Source: Thermoleophilia bacterium
GTDB lineage: Bacteria; Actinomycetota; Thermoleophilia; Miltoncostaeales; Miltoncostaeaceae
Direction of reading: 5' to 3'
Length of the DNA stretch: 5,772 bases
Assembly (NCBI GenBank): GCA_016463385.1
Contig: JAEMRL010000157.1
Location: forward strand, 1 to 5,772
Shown: piece after piece, positions 1-5,728 of the stretch
Layout: every line of letters begins with the position of its first letter
Position numbering within the stretch: the stretch's first letter is position 1
Notes under the pieces: generated by a model
What the model was told of the DNA's origin: nothing
What the model saw: only the letters and a program-made list of their open reading frames with translations
The model's database searches: none
Made by a program: the position numbers and the translations under genes

Positions 1-1
1 G

Positions 2-292
2 GGCCACTCCGAGGAGGTCCTGAACGCCGACGGCCCGGCGACGTCCGACCCGGCGGTGCTGGCCGCGATCGAGGAGGCCTGCGCCGAGTCGGGGCTCGCG
101 TCGGAGCGCATGGTCAGCCGCGCCTACCACGACGCCGTCTTCATGGCGCGGATCTGCCCGACCGCCATGATCTTCGTGCCCTCTGCCGGCGGCATCAGCC
201 ACCGGCCCGACGAGTTCACCTCCCCCGAGGAGATCGCGCGGGGCGCCGAGGTGCTCGGCGGAGCCCTCGCGAGGCTCGCGGGCGGACTCTGA
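2..292 (+). CDS. M20-family Zn-dependent amidohydrolase, C-terminal fragment (N-carbamoyl-amino-acid hydrolase / allantoate deiminase group)
   Basis: The reading frame is open from the left edge and stops at TGA 290-292, so only the last 96 residues are seen; the start lies outside the window. The visible part carries the family's C-terminal signature: an HDA motif in SRAYHDAVFMARICPTAMIF, then VPSAGGISHRPDEFT. In the family the second motif (GISH) supplies a late metal-ligand histidine, and enzymes are about 400-430 residues long with two catalytic metals. They hydrolyse amide or ureido bonds in substrates such as N-carbamoyl-amino acids, ureidopropionate or allantoate in the cytoplasm. The SRAYHDA form rather than SGAGHDA suggests a distinct subgroup whose substrate cannot be named from this piece. 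The tail ends normally after the last helix, so there is no sign of truncation at the 3' end. An internal GTG at 56 is not the true start because homology-like sequence continues upstream of it. Confidence 0.85.
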   Translation, partial: GHSEEVLNADGPATSDPAVLAAIEEACAESGLASERMVSRAYHDAVFMARICPTAMIFVPSAGGISHRPDEFTSPEEIARGAEVLGGALARLAGGL

Positions 293-318
293 ACAGCCTG
301 TGGAGTACCCGGTGGGAA

Positions 319-347
319 CGTCACCGCCGCGTAACGGCGGGCGTCAC
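319..347. promoter_or_regulatory. Inverted repeat CCGCCG-N5-CGGCGG within CGTCAC direct repeats, upstream of the PfkB kinase gene
   Basis: CCGCCG (324-329) and CGGCGG (335-340) form a 6-bp stem with the 5-base loop CGTAA. The direct repeat CGTCAC occurs at 319-324 and 342-347, bracketing the stem. The site lies 27 bases after the hydrolase stop and 14 bases before the putative -10 box of the kinase gene. It could be a weak terminator for the hydrolase, but no T-run follows it. It could also be an operator near the -35 region of the kinase promoter. In DNA this GC-rich, short inverted repeats arise by chance, so confidence is low. Confidence 0.25.
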
Positions 348-360
348 ATCGCGCGGTCGC

Positions 361-366
361 TAGGAT
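361..366 (+). promoter_or_regulatory. Putative -10 element TAGGAT of the PfkB kinase gene
   Basis: TAGGAT fits the TANNNT pattern of a primary-sigma -10 box and is one of few A/T-containing hexamers in the 101-base gap. Transcription would begin near 373, giving a leader of about 20 bases that holds the AGGAGGG ribosome site at 381-387. No convincing -35 hexamer is visible at the usual spacing, where the sequence is GC-rich. Confidence 0.4.
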
Positions 367-393
367 CCCGCGGGTTCACGAGGAGGGAGAGGG

Positions 394-1386
394 ATGACGA
401 AGGCCGCCGGGATCGACGTCGTTGGCATCGGGAATGCCATCGTCGACGTGCTGTCACATTGCGAGGACTCGTTCCTCGAGGCCGAGGGGCTGCCCAAGGG
501 CTCGATGACGCTGATCGACCTCGAGCGGGCCGCGGAGCTCTACGGCCGTATGGGGCCCGCGATCGAGATGTCGGGCGGCGCCGCCGCCAACAGCATGGTC
601 GGGGTCGCGTCCTTCGGGAGCCGCGCCGCCTACATCGGCAAGGTCCGCGACGACGAGCTCGGGGCGATCTTCGCCCACGACATCCGCGCCGCCGGCGTGC
701 GCTTCGGCGTGCCCGCGGCCCCCGACGGCCCCGAGACCGCCCGCAGCCACATCCTCGTGACGCCCGACGCGCACCGGACCATGTCGACCTACCTCGGCGC
801 GGCCGTCGAGCTCGGCCCCGAGGACGTGGACACCGACCTCGTGGCGAGCTCGTCGATCCTGTACCTGGAGGGTTACCTCTGGGACAAGCCACGCGCCAAG
901 GAGTCGTTCCGGGTGGCGATGGCCGCCGCGCACGCGGCCGGCCGGCGCGTGTCGCTGACCCTGTCGGACTCGTTCTGCGTGGAGCGGCATCTGGCCGAGT
1001 TCCGGGCCCTCGTCGAGGACGACGTGGACCTGCTCTTCGCCAACGAGGAGGAGATCTTCGCGCTCACCGACACCCGCGACCTCTCGGCCGCGGTGGCCGC
1101 GGTGCGCGGCCGCAGCGAGATCGTCGTGATCACGCGCTCGGAGCACGGCTCGATGGTCGTGACCGCCGACGAGACCGTCGAGGTGCCCGCCGCGGCGGTC
1201 GAGCAGCTGGTCGACACGACGGGCGCCGGCGACCTCTACGCGGCGGGCTTCCTGCACGGCCTCGCGCGCGGGGCGGCCCTCGCCGATTGCGCCACGCTGG
1301 GCTCGCTCGCCGCCGCCGAGGTCATCTCGCACCTCGGTGCGCGCCCGCAGGTCGACCTGTCCACCCTCGCCGGCGCGATCGCGTGA
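394..1386 (+). CDS. PfkB-family carbohydrate/nucleoside kinase, adenosine-kinase-like
   Basis: This 330-residue protein is a ribokinase-fold (PfkB) kinase. Visible landmarks in order are the N-terminal GNAIVDVL (13-20), the substrate-side glycine motif SGGAAANS (60-67), GKVRDDELG (82-90), LEGYLWD (158-164), FANEEE (216-221) and the C-terminal PfkB signature DTTGAGD (274-280). The last Asp, D280, is expected to be the catalytic base and the glycines to form the anion hole for ATP phosphate. The GNAIVD plus LEGYLWD pattern matches the bacterial group annotated as adenosine kinase (ATP + adenosine to AMP + ADP), but PfkB substrates are hard to predict and a sugar or other nucleoside is possible. 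The ATG start at 394 is well supported by AGGAGGG at 381-387, and length is normal for the family. It has its own putative promoter and lies 32 bases before cysK, so some read-through into cysK is possible. Confidence 0.9.
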   Translation: MTKAAGIDVVGIGNAIVDVLSHCEDSFLEAEGLPKGSMTLIDLERAAELYGRMGPAIEMSGGAAANSMVGVASFGSRAAYIGKVRDDELGAIFAHDIRAAGVRFGVPAAPDGPETARSHILVTPDAHRTMSTYLGAAVELGPEDVDTDLVASSSILYLEGYLWDKPRAKESFRVAMAAAHAAGRRVSLTLSDSFCVERHLAEFRALVEDDVDLLFANEEEIFALTDTRDLSAAVAAVRGRSEIVVITRSEHGSMVVTADETVEVPAAAVEQLVDTTGAGDLYAAGFLHGLARGAALADCATLGSLAAAEVISHLGARPQVDLSTLAGAIA

Positions 1387-1406
1387 TCCGCGACCGGCGG
1401 CGCTGG

Positions 1407-1412
1407 TAGGGT
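1407..1412 (+). promoter_or_regulatory. Putative leaderless promoter -10 TAGGGT of cysK
   Basis: TAGGGT ends six bases before the GTG start of cysK at 1419. In this arrangement transcription would begin at or next to the start codon, giving a leaderless mRNA, a common mode in actinobacteria. In agreement, the 32-base gap has no Shine-Dalgarno sequence in front of the GTG. No clear -35 hexamer is seen; the position would overlap the end of the kinase gene. Confidence 0.5.
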
Positions 1413-1418
1413 CCGCGC

Positions 1419-2345
<927 letters not shown>

Positions 2346-2353
2346 CGCCCGCC

Positions 2354-2368
2354 CCTCCGGCTCGGAGG
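2354..2368 (+). promoter_or_regulatory. Hairpin masking the ppk2 Shine-Dalgarno sequence
   Basis: CCTCCG (2354-2359) is complementary to CGGAGG (2363-2368) with a 3-base loop GCT. The right arm contains the GGAGG ribosome-binding sequence of the following ATG at 2373. If it forms in mRNA, the 6-bp GC stem would hide the ribosome site and lower initiation unless ribosomes finishing cysK at 2345 disturb it. The stem is plain in the sequence; the regulatory role is inferred. Confidence 0.45.
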
Positions 2369-2372
2369 CGCG

Positions 2373-3185
2373 ATGGCGAAGAAGGTCGAGAAGGTCCCGA
2401 AGGTCCGCCGCCTGGACCGGACGCTCTACGAGCAGGAACTGGCCCGGCTCCAGGTCGAGCTGGTCAAGATGCACGAGTGGGTCAAGGACCAGGGCCTGAA
2501 GGTGCTCGTGATCTTCGAGGGGCGCGACGCCGCGGGCAAGGGCGGCACCATCAAGCGGATCACCGAGGCCCTCAACCCGCGCATCTGCCGCGTCGTCGCG
2601 CTCACCGCACCGACCGAGCGCGAGCGCACCCAGTGGTACTTCCAGCGTTACGCCGCCCACCTGCCCTCGGCGGGGGAGATGGTCCTGCTGGACCGCTCCT
2701 GGTACAACCGCGCCGGCGTCGAGCGCGTGATGGGCTTCTGCACCGAGGAGGAGTACCGGGAGTTCCTGCGCAGCTGCCCGGAGTTCGAGCGCATGCTGAT
2801 CCGCTCCGGGGTCATCGTGGTGAAGTACTGGTTCTCGGTGAGCGACGCCGAGCAGGAGCGCCGCTTCCAGGACCGGATCGACGACCCCACCAAGCGCTGG
2901 AAGCTCAGCCCGATGGACCTGAAGTCGCGCGAGCACTGGGTCGAGTACTCGAGGGCCAAGGACGCGATGTTCGCCCACACCGACACCAAGCAGGCGCCCT
3001 GGTACGTGGTCGAGGCCGACGACAAGCGCCGCGCGAGGATCAACTGCATCTCGCACCTGCTGAGCCTGATCCCCTACGAGGACCTCACACCCGAGCCCGT
3101 CGTCCTCCCGCCCCGCCGGGACGACGGCGCCTACGTCCGCCCGCCGATGAGCGAGCAGACCTTCGTGCCTGACGTCCTCACCTAG
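2373..3185 (+). CDS. ppk2: Polyphosphate kinase 2 (PPK2 family, class I-like)
   Basis: The 270-residue protein is a P-loop kinase that transfers phosphate between polyphosphate and nucleoside di- or monophosphates in the cytoplasm. Visible motifs are Walker A EGRDAAGKGG (49-58, with D52 and K56), the PTERERTQWYFQRY segment (80-93), the Walker B-type MVLLDRSWYNRAGVERVMGF (103-122, D107 and R108) and the lid-region RRFQDRIDDPTKRWKLSPMD (163-182). The EGRDAAGKGGTIKR form of the P-loop is typical of class I enzymes, which favour ADP/polyP to ATP interconversion; class III proteins usually read GMDTSGKDG instead. Substrate class is therefore inferred. The lysine-rich N-terminus and a proline-rich tail after about residue 238 are probably flexible. 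ATG 2373 is supported by GGAGG at 2364-2368. It follows cysK by 27 bases, and a palindromic repeat array lies beyond its stop. Confidence 0.93.
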   Translation: MAKKVEKVPKVRRLDRTLYEQELARLQVELVKMHEWVKDQGLKVLVIFEGRDAAGKGGTIKRITEALNPRICRVVALTAPTERERTQWYFQRYAAHLPSAGEMVLLDRSWYNRAGVERVMGFCTEEEYREFLRSCPEFERMLIRSGVIVVKYWFSVSDAEQERRFQDRIDDPTKRWKLSPMDLKSREHWVEYSRAKDAMFAHTDTKQAPWYVVEADDKRRARINCISHLLSLIPYEDLTPEPVVLPPRRDDGAYVRPPMSEQTFVPDVLT

Positions 3186-3221
3186 GCCGCTGGGGCGGGG
3201 ACAGGGGGCCGTCTGCGGTGC

Positions 3222-3282
3222 TGCGCCAATTGGCGCCCGCCGGATGCGCCAATTGGCGCCCGCCGGATGCGCCAATTGGCGC
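3222..3282. repeat. Tandem palindromic repeat array, three copies of GCGCCAATTGGCGC at 23-bp period
   Basis: The 14-bp perfect palindrome GCGCCAATTGGCGC occurs at 3223-3236, 3246-3259 and 3269-3282, each preceded by T. The two gaps are both the 9-mer CCGCCGGAT, so palindrome plus spacer repeat without a single change and the third unit stops at the palindrome. Each palindrome can form a 5-bp hairpin with an AATT loop, or any neighbouring pair can form a 14-bp stem with the 9-base spacer as loop, so pairings 1-2 and 2-3 are exclusive. The array fills the gap between the convergent ppk2 and methyltransferase genes, and it contrasts with the local GC-rich sequence by its central AATT. No T-run follows, so it is not a classical terminator. 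A diverged inverted copy lies at 5738-5772. The period is not a multiple of three, so it is not a protein repeat. Confidence 0.93.
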
Positions 3283-3288
3283 GTCCAC

Positions 3289-3307
3289 GCCGTCAGGGCC
3301 GGACGGC
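3289..3307 (-). terminator. Hairpin across the methyltransferase stop codon
   Basis: GCCGTC (3289-3294) pairs with GACGGC (3302-3307) around a 7-base loop, and the methyltransferase stop (3293-3295 on the minus strand) lies within it. The structure could help end or protect the minus-strand message together with the adjacent palindrome array. No T-tract follows on either strand, so a simple intrinsic terminator is not supported. Confidence 0.2.
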
Positions 3308-4081
3308 CCGGAACAGATAGCGGTTCAGGCTGAAGAAGGATCGCTCCGCCAGCTCCTCGAGATCGCTCAGCCAGCCGGCGATCTCGGCGTGTCCGATGCC
3401 GTGCCCGGTGACGAACTCGGCGATCAGGTGGCGCATGCCGCCGCTGTAGGTCCGCGGGTCGCCGCCGACGTTCAGGAGTGGGACCACCGACACCACGGTC
3501 CCCTCGAAGCCCGCGGCGGCGAGGTGCTCGGGCAGTATGCGGGGCAGGGCGCGGTGGACCAGGTGGGCGTCCCAGGCGTCGAGGACGCGCGCCATGCGGG
3601 CGTCGTCCGAGGACCTCCACACGATCGAGTCCCAGTCGGTGTCGAGGATCACGAGGCGCCCGCCCGGGCGCAACACGCGGCGCGCCTCGGCCAGGGCGGC
3701 CGGGACGTCGGCCACGTACTCGTAGACCTGGGTGCAGACGGCCGCGTCGAACGAGCCGTCCGGCGCCTCGAGGGCGCTCACCGCGCCCTGCGCGAGGGTG
3801 ATCGGCGCGGCCCCCGTCACATGCTGGCGGGCCCCCGCGATCGCCAGCATGTCCGCGCTCAGGTCGACGCCGTGCACGGAGCCGCCCGGCCCCACCCGGC
3901 CGGCGATCGCCGCGGCCAGCAGCCCCGGCCCCACGCCGAGGTCGAGCACGCGCTCGCCCGGCCGGGGGTCGAGGGCCTCGAGCACGGTCTCGCGCTGGGC
4001 GACGATGTCGGGGGTGAGGTAGATCGCCTCCAACGCCCGGGCCCGGTCGCCCTCGAACCGGAGGGCGGCGGGCCGGCCCAT
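3293..4081 (-). CDS. SAM-dependent class I methyltransferase (UbiE/type 11-like)
   Basis: The 262-residue protein has a Rossmann methyltransferase core. Motif I is VLDLGVGPGLLA (45-56), which binds S-adenosylmethionine; GVDLSADML (71-79) supplies the acidic residue for the ribose hydroxyls; SFDAAVCTQVYEYVADV (110-126) is motif II-like and RRVLRPGGRLVILDTDWDSI (134-153) is motif III-like. The TDWDSI segment and the tail with GGMRHLI and SFFSLNRYLF fit small-molecule methyltransferases of the UbiE/type 11 kind; the acceptor cannot be told. The start was set at ATG 4081 because the protein from there is complete, and the TGA of the upstream acetyltransferase overlaps it by one base (TGATG), pointing to translational coupling. 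The frame stays open upstream, but there it is a shadow of the acetyltransferase. The gene converges with ppk2 across the palindrome array. Confidence 0.88.
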   Translation of the reverse strand: MGRPAALRFEGDRARALEAIYLTPDIVAQRETVLEALDPRPGERVLDLGVGPGLLAAAIAGRVGPGGSVHGVDLSADMLAIAGARQHVTGAAPITLAQGAVSALEAPDGSFDAAVCTQVYEYVADVPAALAEARRVLRPGGRLVILDTDWDSIVWRSSDDARMARVLDAWDAHLVHRALPRILPEHLAAAGFEGTVVSVVPLLNVGGDPRTYSGGMRHLIAEFVTGHGIGHAEIAGWLSDLEELAERSFFSLNRYLFRAVRP

Positions 4082-4560
4082 CAGGCCCGGCGGATCATCA
4101 GCGTGCGCAGCTCCCCCCGCTGACGGAAGCCCAGGGCACGCAAGAAGTCCTTGCCCGCAGTCCCGACCTCGACGAGCGCCGCCAGGTGCGTGCCGCGTGC
4201 CTCGCCCACCTGGCGCGCGAGGTCGGCGATCAGCAGCCGGCCGACGCCCGTGCGGCGCTTCTGGGGCACCACCCCGAGCCAGTTGATCCAACCCTCGGGC
4301 AGCATCGCCTGGGCGAACCCGAGCATGTCGCGGTCGTCGCGGGCGACGCAGAACGCGTCGAAGCCCTCCGCCTCCTCGTATCCGGTGGGCTGGCCCATCT
4401 CGGCGAAGACCGACAGGCCGTCCATCGCCATCCGCTCGGCCGCGGTGAACGCCTCGGCCCAGTCGTTGCGGTAGGGCTCGACGCGGACGCCAGATACGTG
4501 GGGGGGACGGGGCAGTCCCTCGATCGCTCGCGCCATCACCGCCATGCGGGCGTAGGGCAC
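4081..4560 (-). CDS. GNAT-family N-acetyltransferase (minimum extent; true start probably further upstream)
   Basis: From the GTG at 4560 the product is 159 residues and contains a full GNAT domain at about 24-157. The acetyl-CoA pyrophosphate loop is KRRTGVGRLLI (101-111), following the beta-4 strand GWINWLGVVP (90-99), and the C-terminal LRALGFRQRGE (140-150) is the usual GNAT end. It should transfer an acetyl group from acetyl-CoA to an unidentified amine. GTG 4560 is a poor start: no ribosome site precedes it, it falls inside a GFVPYARMAVMAR segment that itself looks like the end of another GNAT half-domain, and in-frame coding-like sequence continues upstream to about 4695. No ATG, GTG or TTG exists in that upstream frame before the stop at 4855-4857. 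The gene overlaps the downstream methyltransferase by one base and is probably co-transcribed with it. Confidence 0.8.
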   Translation of the reverse strand: MPYARMAVMARAIEGLPRPPHVSGVRVEPYRNDWAEAFTAAERMAMDGLSVFAEMGQPTGYEEAEGFDAFCVARDDRDMLGFAQAMLPEGWINWLGVVPQKRRTGVGRLLIADLARQVGEARGTHLAALVEVGTAGKDFLRALGFRQRGELRTLMIRRA

Positions 4561-4729
4561 GAAGCCCTCGGCGCTCAGCAGCCGCCCGAGCGGCTCCCCG
4601 TCGGTGACCTCGGCGTCCCATGGCGGGTCGCCGAGCTGCGCGAGGAGCGCGGCCAGCGACTCCGGGCCGTCGGCGCGAAGGCCCTCGAGGCGCAGCGCGC
4701 GAGCGGTGGGGGAGGGACCCGGCTGGCAC
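4561..4729 (-). other. Upstream coding extension of the acetyltransferase without a normal start; possible frameshift or CTG start
   Basis: In the acetyltransferase frame, 4695 down to 4561 reads as 45 residues beginning LRLEGLRADGPESLAALLAQ, a typical GNAT-like first strand and helix, and codon third positions are almost all G or C. The only candidate initiator in frame near this point is CTG 4693-4695. A GTG at 4727-4729 lies one frame off; removing one C from the minus-strand run of five (4708-4712) would join it in frame as MPAGSLPTARALRLEGL. This suggests either a sequencing or assembly error in a homopolymer, a real frameshift, or unusual initiation. The N-terminal part would then be a shortened GNAT-like half followed by the full domain, about 204-215 residues in all. 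Confidence 0.5.
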
Positions 4730-4747
4730 GAGGCCCCGGCGACGGCG

Positions 4748-4753
4748 ACGCTA
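4748..4753 (-). promoter_or_regulatory. Putative -10 element TAGCGT for the acetyltransferase-methyltransferase pair
   Basis: On the minus strand TAGCGT (4753 to 4748) fits the TANNNT pattern. It lies 18 bases before the out-of-frame GTG at 4729 and about 50 bases before the CTG at 4695, the place where the acetyltransferase coding signal begins. No -35 or ribosome site is evident. It is one of two candidates, the other being TAGTAT at 4891-4886. Confidence 0.3.
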
Positions 4754-4861
4754 GACGACGGACCGCTCCCGGTCGCCGGCGCACGGGCCGGACGGCTGGC
4801 GCGGACGGTCGCGGACGGGCCGGCGCAGGGGCGTGATCGTGATCGGGCTGGGGCTCAGCGG

Positions 4862-4884
4862 GGCGCCTCCTCGCGGGGGGCGCC
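4862..4884. promoter_or_regulatory. GGCGCC inverted repeat next to the cysE promoter, possible operator
   Basis: GGCGCCTCC (4862-4870) and GGGGGCGCC (4876-4884) form a nearly perfect inverted repeat with one T-G mismatch and a 5-base centre. It directly abuts the putative -10 box at 4885 and covers the place where a -35 would be, so a dimeric regulator bound here would block or replace -35 contacts. It may control both cysE and the divergent acetyltransferase pair. GC-rich composition raises the chance of coincidental symmetry; no regulator gene is in the window. Confidence 0.35.
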
Positions 4885-4890
4885 TATACT
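4885..4890 (+). promoter_or_regulatory. Putative leaderless promoter -10 TATACT of cysE
   Basis: TATACT is close to the consensus TATAAT, stands out in a very GC-rich stretch, and ends seven bases before the cysE ATG at 4898, so transcription would start at or next to the A of the start codon. No Shine-Dalgarno sequence separates the box from the ATG, which agrees with leaderless translation. No -35 match is visible, its place being taken by the GGCGCC inverted repeat. Confidence 0.6.
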
Positions 4891-4891
4891 A
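4886..4891 (-). promoter_or_regulatory. Putative minus-strand -10 element TAGTAT overlapping the cysE -10
   Basis: Read on the minus strand, positions 4891 to 4886 give TAGTAT, a TANNNT match offset by one base from the cysE box TATACT. The near symmetry of the TATACTA core could let RNA polymerase start in both directions. A minus-strand transcript from here would have a leader of roughly 150-180 bases before the acetyltransferase coding signal. Confidence 0.3.
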
Positions 4892-4897
4892 GCCCGC

Positions 4898-5686
4898 ATG
4901 CCAAAGCGCTCGCTGCTCGCGCGAATCGGCGGTGCAAAGCGAGCGTTCCAGCGCGATGTGGACGTCGCCCGGGAACGCGATCCGGCCGCCACCTCGCTCA
5001 CCGAGATCCTGCTCTGCTACCCGGGTCTGCACGCGATCTGGATGCACCGCGCCGCCCACGCGATGCACCTCAACGGCCTCCGGCTGCCCGCCCGCCTGGT
5101 GAGCCAGGCCTCGCGGTTCCTGACCGGCATCGAGATCCACCCCGGCGCCCGGATCGGGCCGGGGTTCTTCATCGACCACGGCATGGGTGTCGTGATCGGC
5201 GAGACCACCGAGATCGGCGAGGACGTCACCCTCTACCAGGGCGTGACGCTCGGAGGCACGGGCAAGGACGTCGGCAAGCGCCACCCCACCGTCCAGGACG
5301 GAGTGATCGTGGGGACCGGGGCCAGCGTGCTCGGGCCCGTGGTGATCGGCGAGGGCGCGAAGGTGGGCGCGGGCTCGATCGTCGTGAAGGATGTGCCGCC
5401 CAACTCGACCGTCGTCGGCAACCCCGGGCGCGCGGTGATCGTCGACGGCCAGAAGGTCCCGCGCGACATCCACCACCCGGACATCGATCACACCCGCCTG
5501 CCCGACCCCGTGGCCGAGGCGATGGCCTGCCTCGTCCGCCGCGTCGGGGAGCTCGAGCGGGACATCGCCGACATGCGCGCCGGGCGGCCGCTCACACCGC
5601 GCCCCGAGGGCGACGAGGACTGCCTTCCGACGGCCCAGGAGGAGATCTCCACGATCCTCGGCCTCAATCCCGGGGCGGGGATCTAA
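4898..5686 (+). CDS. cysE: Serine O-acetyltransferase, short N-terminus (EpsC-type)
   Basis: The 262-residue enzyme acetylates L-serine with acetyl-CoA to O-acetylserine, the first committed step of cysteine synthesis. An N-terminal helical part includes ATSLTEILLCYPGLHAIWMH (31-50). The left-handed beta-helix follows: GIEIHPGARIGPGFFIDHGM (77-96), VVIGETTEIG (98-107), VTLGGTGKDVGKRHP (116-130), then hexapeptide turns to VVGNPGR (172-178). By comparison with E. coli CysE, H94 is the catalytic base and E79 occupies the place of Asp143, as is normal in short-form enzymes. Unlike short bacilli proteins it has a long tail (about 190-262) with a helix at 203-229, ending NPGAGI; a C-terminal Ile is what inserts into the CysK active site. 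ATG 4898 is chosen because of the -10 seven bases before it; the open frame from 4604 has no homology-like sequence before this ATG. Cysteine feedback inhibition is expected from the family. Confidence 0.94.
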   Translation: MPKRSLLARIGGAKRAFQRDVDVARERDPAATSLTEILLCYPGLHAIWMHRAAHAMHLNGLRLPARLVSQASRFLTGIEIHPGARIGPGFFIDHGMGVVIGETTEIGEDVTLYQGVTLGGTGKDVGKRHPTVQDGVIVGTGASVLGPVVIGEGAKVGAGSIVVKDVPPNSTVVGNPGRAVIVDGQKVPRDIHHPDIDHTRLPDPVAEAMACLVRRVGELERDIADMRAGRPLTPRPEGDEDCLPTAQEEISTILGLNPGAGI

Positions 5687-5728
5687 GCCGAGCGGGGCGG
5701 TCGGTGGTCGGGCGGACTGCCCCCGGCC

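Noticed and set aside
300..1409. Long plus-strand open frame of 369 codons over the PfkB kinase
   Set aside because: The translation is an Arg/Gly-rich string with no motifs; the overlapping frame from 394 has the complete kinase signature and a strong ribosome site.
1387..1418. Riboswitch or T-box upstream of cysK
   Set aside because: The gap is 32 bases, too short for a riboswitch or T-box leader, and the promoter is placed for a leaderless transcript.
3192..3208. G-quadruplex motif downstream of ppk2
   Set aside because: There are only three G-runs (GGGG, GGGG, GGGGG) close together; a fourth run of three or more is missing, so a standard quadruplex is not supported.
3222..3282. Repeat array as a CRISPR
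   Set aside because: The units are only 23 bp, spacers are 9 bp and identical to one another, and no cas gene is present, so it cannot be a CRISPR.
3218..4123. Plus-strand open frame of 301 codons opposite the methyltransferase
   Set aside because: It begins inside the palindrome array, shows no family motif and runs antisense to a clear SAM-binding methyltransferase.
3293..4729. Methyltransferase as a 478-residue protein starting at GTG 4729
   Set aside because: Everything before ATG 4081 is Arg/Gly/Ala-rich shadow of the acetyltransferase frame; the methyltransferase is complete from ATG 4081, which overlaps the upstream stop.
4604..4897. N-terminal extension of cysE in the open frame upstream of ATG 4898
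   Set aside because: The residues are low-complexity shadow of the acetyltransferase region, and the -10 box TATACT lies between them and the cysE ATG.
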